Positions 13,820 through 16,413 of a DNA stretch of 16,413 nt are shown piece by piece (position 1 is the first letter of the stretch; every line of letters starts with the position of its first letter). Origin of the DNA: Geobacter sp. (GTDB lineage Bacteria; Desulfobacterota; Desulfuromonadia; Geobacterales; Geobacteraceae); the NCBI GenBank assembly GCA_003857395.1, contig RPRC01000154.1, positions 1-16,413 on the forward strand, in the 5' to 3' direction. A program made the translations under genes and the position numbers. Below the pieces are notes generated by a model. The model ran no database searches and had not been told where the DNA came from. It saw only the letters and a program-made list of their open reading frames with translations.

Positions 13820-14182
13820 ATGTCTGCTCATTTTAAGGCATCAGTTGAATCCAGAAACTTGTGTGAATCTTTGTTCCTGGCATTAAAAAGAAAAATTGCC
13901 AAGCTTGAACGCGGTCATACGAAGCAATGGTGTGCTTTATATGAACTTGGTGGAAATAGATTCGCTTATATCAGCCATCGAAAGACCGACGCAAGCATAC
14001 AGATCTGGTGCGCAGGCGATGTAGATGCATTAAAAAAGAATCCGTATATCAAGGTACTCCCTAGAGATAATATAAAAAAGGGGTGGGAAGAGAGGTTTCC
14101 AGCTAGATTCAGCATAGAGAAGGAAAGCCAAGTCCAAGCTGCAGCTGAATTGCTTTTTTCTATTTCTTATAAGGCTTTTTAG
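13820..14182 (+). CDS. Hypothetical protein, no recognised family
   Basis: 120 residues. The middle (WCALYELGGNRFAYISHR, then IQIWCAGDV) looks like a small beta-rich core, followed by KKGWEERFPARFSIE and an amphipathic C-terminal helix (QVQAAAELLFSISYKAF). There is no signal peptide. A strong ribosome site (AAAGGAGG, 5 nt before ATG) supports it as a real gene. Composition is AT-rich compared with the backbone, suggesting acquired cargo. No function is proposed. Confidence 0.7.
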   Translation: MSAHFKASVESRNLCESLFLALKRKIAKLERGHTKQWCALYELGGNRFAYISHRKTDASIQIWCAGDVDALKKNPYIKVLPRDNIKKGWEERFPARFSIEKESQVQAAAELLFSISYKAF

Positions 14183-14251
14183 CCGAGTGCATTGTGAAAA
14201 GCATGAGTTTGTAAAATATATTTTTGAACGTTTCTCAAACGCGGAGGACAA

Positions 14252-14539
14252 ATGAAAAGAACTTTTGTAATTTTTTTTGTAGTGGCCTCAATATGTGGCT
14301 GCGCTACTTCAAAAAAAACTTATACTTCAGAAGGAAAAGAAGGATACAGCATAAATTGCTCCGGATCAGTTTTGAATTGGGGTATGTGTTATGAGAAGGC
14401 CGGGGAACTCTGCAACGAAAAAGGATATGTGGTTATAGAAAAGAGTGGAGACACGGGAGCCTTGGTTTCCGGTAATGACCTTGGTCTTTACGGAGGCTCG
14501 GTCATAAACAGAAGTATGATCATTCGGTGCAAAGACTAA
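14252..14539 (+). CDS. Small putative lipoprotein
   Basis: 95 residues with a lipoprotein signal: basic start (MKRT), hydrophobic core (FVIFFVVAS) and lipobox ICGC, making Cys17 the lipidated residue. The mature part has three more cysteines (36, 47, 54) and a Gly-rich end (SGNDLGLYGGSV). ATG 14252 has GCGGAGG about 6 nt upstream. Small lipoproteins on conjugative plasmids can act in entry exclusion (TrbK of RP4), but no such similarity is visible here. A terminator follows at 14715. Confidence 0.75.
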   Translation: MKRTFVIFFVVASICGCATSKKTYTSEGKEGYSINCSGSVLNWGMCYEKAGELCNEKGYVVIEKSGDTGALVSGNDLGLYGGSVINRSMIIRCKD

Positions 14540-14544
14540 TGCGG

Positions 14545-14626
14545 CTCGGCTCCGTCTAAAGCTAACCGAGGCCGGTGCCCGAACCAGCATAAGGTTGACA
14601 GGCACAACGAGCAGCCCTGGGCGGCT
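14545..14626 (+). other. Run of short hairpins after the lipoprotein gene
   Basis: CTCGG (14545) pairs with CCGAG (14566). GTGCC (14575) pairs with GGCAC (14601) and encloses AACC (14582) with GGTT (14593). AGCAGCCC and GGGCGGCT follow at about 14609-14626. This could be a structured 3' end, small RNA or relic of a recombination site; nothing identifies it. The rest of 14540-14796 holds two hairpins listed separately. Confidence 0.3.
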
Positions 14627-14714
14627 ATAAAAGTTATTGATTGTTTCCTGTTTTTTCACTCACCCAAGAGCGGATTATTCCGGCGTATAAGCCTTAAAAC
14701 AGGTTCTACATAAC

Positions 14715-14740
14715 CCCGGCCTGCGCCGGGTCTCTTTTAT
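14715..14740 (+). terminator. Rho-independent terminator after the lipoprotein gene
   Basis: CCCGGC, loop CTGC, GCCGGG, followed by TCTCTTTTAT. It ends the rightward transcript of the 13309-14539 region. Confidence 0.7.
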
Positions 14741-14763
14741 GCGCTTCCCGATCTCCTACCCTT

Positions 14764-14785
14764 GAGGCGGGGAAATCCCCGCCTC
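14764..14785. terminator. Strong hairpin at the end of ardC
   Basis: GAGGCGGGG (14764-14772) and CCCCGCCTC (14777-14785) with a 4-nt loop, 11 bp beyond the ArdC stop. There is no T-run on the leftward side, so termination is likely but not certain. It separates the convergent transcripts. Confidence 0.5.
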
Positions 14786-14796
14786 CTCTCTGCAAA

Positions 14797-15672
14797 CTAC
14801 ACAACCATTCCCAATTCTTCGACTGCTTTTCGGTTCATTATGAAGTCAACGGCCTTCTGTGCCTGGCCGGCCGCGAGGATAACCAGGGACTTGTCATTGT
14901 TCAGTTCTTTCAACCAGGACTGAATATAGGCGGCGCTATTATCTATGGTGGCCTGTTCAATGCCTGTTTCCGCGCATAGAAAGGCTGCTGTCATCTCGGC
15001 AACCAGCTCTTCCTTGCTGTATTCGTGGCTGACGAAAGCCGTACACTCCGTGACACCTTTTCTGGCAAGCCGTGAGGAATGCCCGGTCGCGTGGCCTATT
15101 TCGTGGAAGAGGGTGCAATAATAGCCTTCTTCCTGGTGAAAGGTTTCTTGCGGCGGCATGTTTACGTAGTCATAGGATGGTTTATAGTATGCCCGGCTAC
15201 CGCTGTGGCGGATCTCGGGGCGCTGCGGCATGGCGGCAATAAGTTCTTCCGCTGCCTGGATGGAATTGAATAGCTTTTCGATCGGAGTGGGTGAGGGGGG
15301 TGCTTCGATTCCTTCGGTCTGCTCCAGGTTGAAAACCGTATAGTGACGCATGAAGGGTATGCTTTTATCTTCTCCGGTTTCCGTATCTTCTACCTCGACC
15401 CAGTTCCAGAAAACGACCGGCGTCCCTTTTTCGCCTCTCCGGACGTTCCCGCCTTTCTCCAGGGCCTGCTTGTAGGTTAGCCAGTACGGGCAGGAAAAAG
15501 CCTGACAGGCCAGGATAAAGGTATTGATGCCCCGATACGGTTTGCCGGTTATAAGGTTTCTTGGCGCATTCGGCCCGGTCAATGGCGTCCAAGGCTTTTT
15601 CCAGGGTATCTCACCTTTCTCCAAACGCTCAATGATTTGCTCCGTGATGAGTTCCTCTACCGATTTCTTCAT
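14797..15672 (-). CDS. ardC: ArdC-type antirestriction protein
   Basis: 291 residues from ATG 15672, chosen for AAAAGGAG about 7 nt upstream; the longer frame adds 90 low-complexity residues with no ribosome site. The order is: an N-terminal ssDNA-binding domain (1-120, including PWKKPW, ITGKPYRGINTFIL and GEKGTPVVFWNW), then a zincin-like metallopeptidase domain with HEXXH at 190-194 (FHEIGHATGH) and a downstream glutamate in EELVAE at 221-226. ArdC proteins protect incoming single-stranded plasmid DNA from host restriction. Its position right of the predicted nick means it would enter the recipient ahead of the transfer genes, as expected for a leading-region gene. Confidence 0.92.
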   Translation of the reverse strand: MKKSVEELITEQIIERLEKGEIPWKKPWTPLTGPNAPRNLITGKPYRGINTFILACQAFSCPYWLTYKQALEKGGNVRRGEKGTPVVFWNWVEVEDTETGEDKSIPFMRHYTVFNLEQTEGIEAPPSPTPIEKLFNSIQAAEELIAAMPQRPEIRHSGSRAYYKPSYDYVNMPPQETFHQEEGYYCTLFHEIGHATGHSSRLARKGVTECTAFVSHEYSKEELVAEMTAAFLCAETGIEQATIDNSAAYIQSWLKELNNDKSLVILAAGQAQKAVDFIMNRKAVEELGMVV

Positions 15673-16042
15673 TTTTAGGCTCCTTTTCTCCGGTTTGTAA
15701 TCAACCTTGTTTTCCCTAGATTTTCTTAAACCCTCTCGGCTCAAGATATTTTGTTTTTTGATGTGCGATTTTTTGTGCCTTGTCCCGTTTTCCCTGAGTT
15801 TCCTCTCACCCCTCACCCTGACCGGGGGTGAAGGACATACAGGGATGGGCAAGGCCGGGCGCATCGAAAAACCAATTTGATTGATTACCGGCGAAGTGCT
15901 GGACATGGCCTGGAGTGAAGAGATCACGAGGCATGACCGCAATACCGTGGAGGGCGGGACTCGGTGAATAGCGGAACGAAGTGGGCAGGGATGAAGCGAG
16001 ATGCTTTCATTTTCTAAGCGGGGGATGTTATGTTCGATAAAT
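15673..16042. other. Non-coding region upstream of ardC
   Basis: No credible gene or convincing promoter. A short hairpin with CACCC and GGGTG lies at about 15811-15832. The frame upstream of ardC is open to 15942 but encodes low-complexity sequence. Confidence 0.4.
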
Positions 16043-16066
16043 TATTTATTTATCGATAAATAAATA
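16043..16066. promoter_or_regulatory. Palindromic operator, copy 8
   Basis: Perfect 24-bp palindrome, core TTATTTATCGATAAATAA at 16046-16063. First of three copies in 250 bp. Confidence 0.65.
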
Positions 16067-16077
16067 TGCTGATGGGG

Positions 16078-16109
16078 TGGTTATTTATTTATATATAAAT
16101 AAATAACCA
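16078..16109. promoter_or_regulatory. Palindromic operator, copy 9 (32-bp perfect palindrome, AT centre)
   Basis: Perfect 32-bp palindrome centred at 16093/16094, core TTATTTATATATAAATAA at 16085-16102, capped by TGG and CCA. Only 11 bp separate it from copy 8. Confidence 0.65.
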
Positions 16110-16272
16110 AGAATGAGGAAATGCCGTTTGAGGCTAGATTTGACCAGTTATTGGTCTGATCCATTTATGACTTGCTACGGGGTCGTTTGGCGGAAAAGCA
16201 TCGGATTGTCAGAAGGGATAAACAGCTGGTGTCGTAGAGATTTGCCAGGAGGGGGCAGGTGAGGTTATTATT

Positions 16273-16296
16273 TATTTATTTATCTATAAATAAATA
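16273..16296. promoter_or_regulatory. Palindromic operator, copy 10
   Basis: 24-bp palindrome mismatched only at its centre; core TTATTTATCTATAAATAA at 16276-16293. The remaining sequence to 16413 shows no gene I can support. Confidence 0.6.
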
Positions 16297-16413
16297 TTTG
16301 TCGTTTAATAATGTGGGTGTTTGCGGGGAGTTTTGCGGTTTTCTGGCGGGAGACGGGTGGGTGAACGAAATTAAGGAAACGACGCGACGAGCTGTGAGGT
16401 GTTTTCAGTCGGC

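Noticed and set aside
14541..14610. Integron attC-like site
   Set aside because: Some hairpins and a TAAC are present, but paired core sites (RYYYAAC and GTTRRRY) are not.
15741..15748. A second nic-like TATCTTGA on the minus strand upstream of ardC
   Set aside because: No adjacent inverted repeat, wrong base after the nick position and far from the relaxase gene; chance match.
15673..15942. N-terminal 90-residue extension of ArdC
   Set aside because: Low-complexity, Pro/Arg-rich sequence with no ribosome site, while ATG 15672 has a good one and gives the family's usual N-terminus.
16361..16413. Possible GTG-started gene running off the right edge
   Set aside because: Only 17 codons visible, weak ribosome site and no recognisable protein start.

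Overview
The window looks like part of a conjugative plasmid, or a plasmid-derived integrative element, from a Gram-negative host. The evidence is an RP4/Ti-type transfer operon (TrbB, TraG, a DUF3363 relaxase, a VirB1-like transglycosylase, a TraF-type S26 peptidase and DUF2840), two ParA ATPases and an ArdC-type antirestriction protein. No rRNA, tRNA, transposase, integrase or CRISPR array was seen. The host phylum cannot be fixed from this sequence; Pseudomonadota or Desulfobacterota are most plausible. The transfer genes are GC-rich, while the small unknown genes at 7.1-8.3 kb and 13.8-14.5 kb are more AT-rich and look like cargo.

Layout. Positions 1-6763 hold a leftward transfer operon whose genes mostly overlap or nearly touch: DUF2840, traF-like peptidase, lytic transglycosylase, relaxase, a four-cysteine protein, traG, a ribbon-helix-helix (RHH) protein and trbB, which runs off the left edge. 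A candidate oriT lies between transglycosylase and relaxase, with a P-type nic-like sequence 10 nt after a hairpin. Positions 6764-7156 hold the likely operon promoter, a palindromic operator and a leader hairpin. Positions 7157-8324 hold three unrecognised leftward genes. Positions 8548-10473 hold a ParA with an AT-hook/RHH partner, a free-standing TSCPD-domain protein and a DUF6573 protein. Positions 10856-12977 hold a second ParA with an unusual winged-helix partner rich in Pro-Thr repeats. Positions 13309-14539 run rightward: an autoregulated RHH-like protein, an unknown protein and a small lipoprotein. Positions 14797-15672 encode ArdC leftward, and the right end is non-coding with three large palindromes.

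The main feature that genes alone do not explain is a dispersed palindrome, TTATTTATNNATAAATAA, found ten times between 6.98 and 16.3 kb. Several copies sit exactly at predicted promoters: next to the -10 box of the first parA, bracketing the DUF6573 promoter, and just downstream of the predicted transfer-operon start. A second operator family, GGATA-N6-TATCC, occurs four times, three of them around the RHH-like gene at 13309 and one before the TSCPD gene. Together these suggest a two-layer regulatory network coordinating transfer, partition and maintenance, similar in logic to KorA/KorB of IncP plasmids but with different operators and, apparently, different regulators. The assignment of binding proteins is inference.
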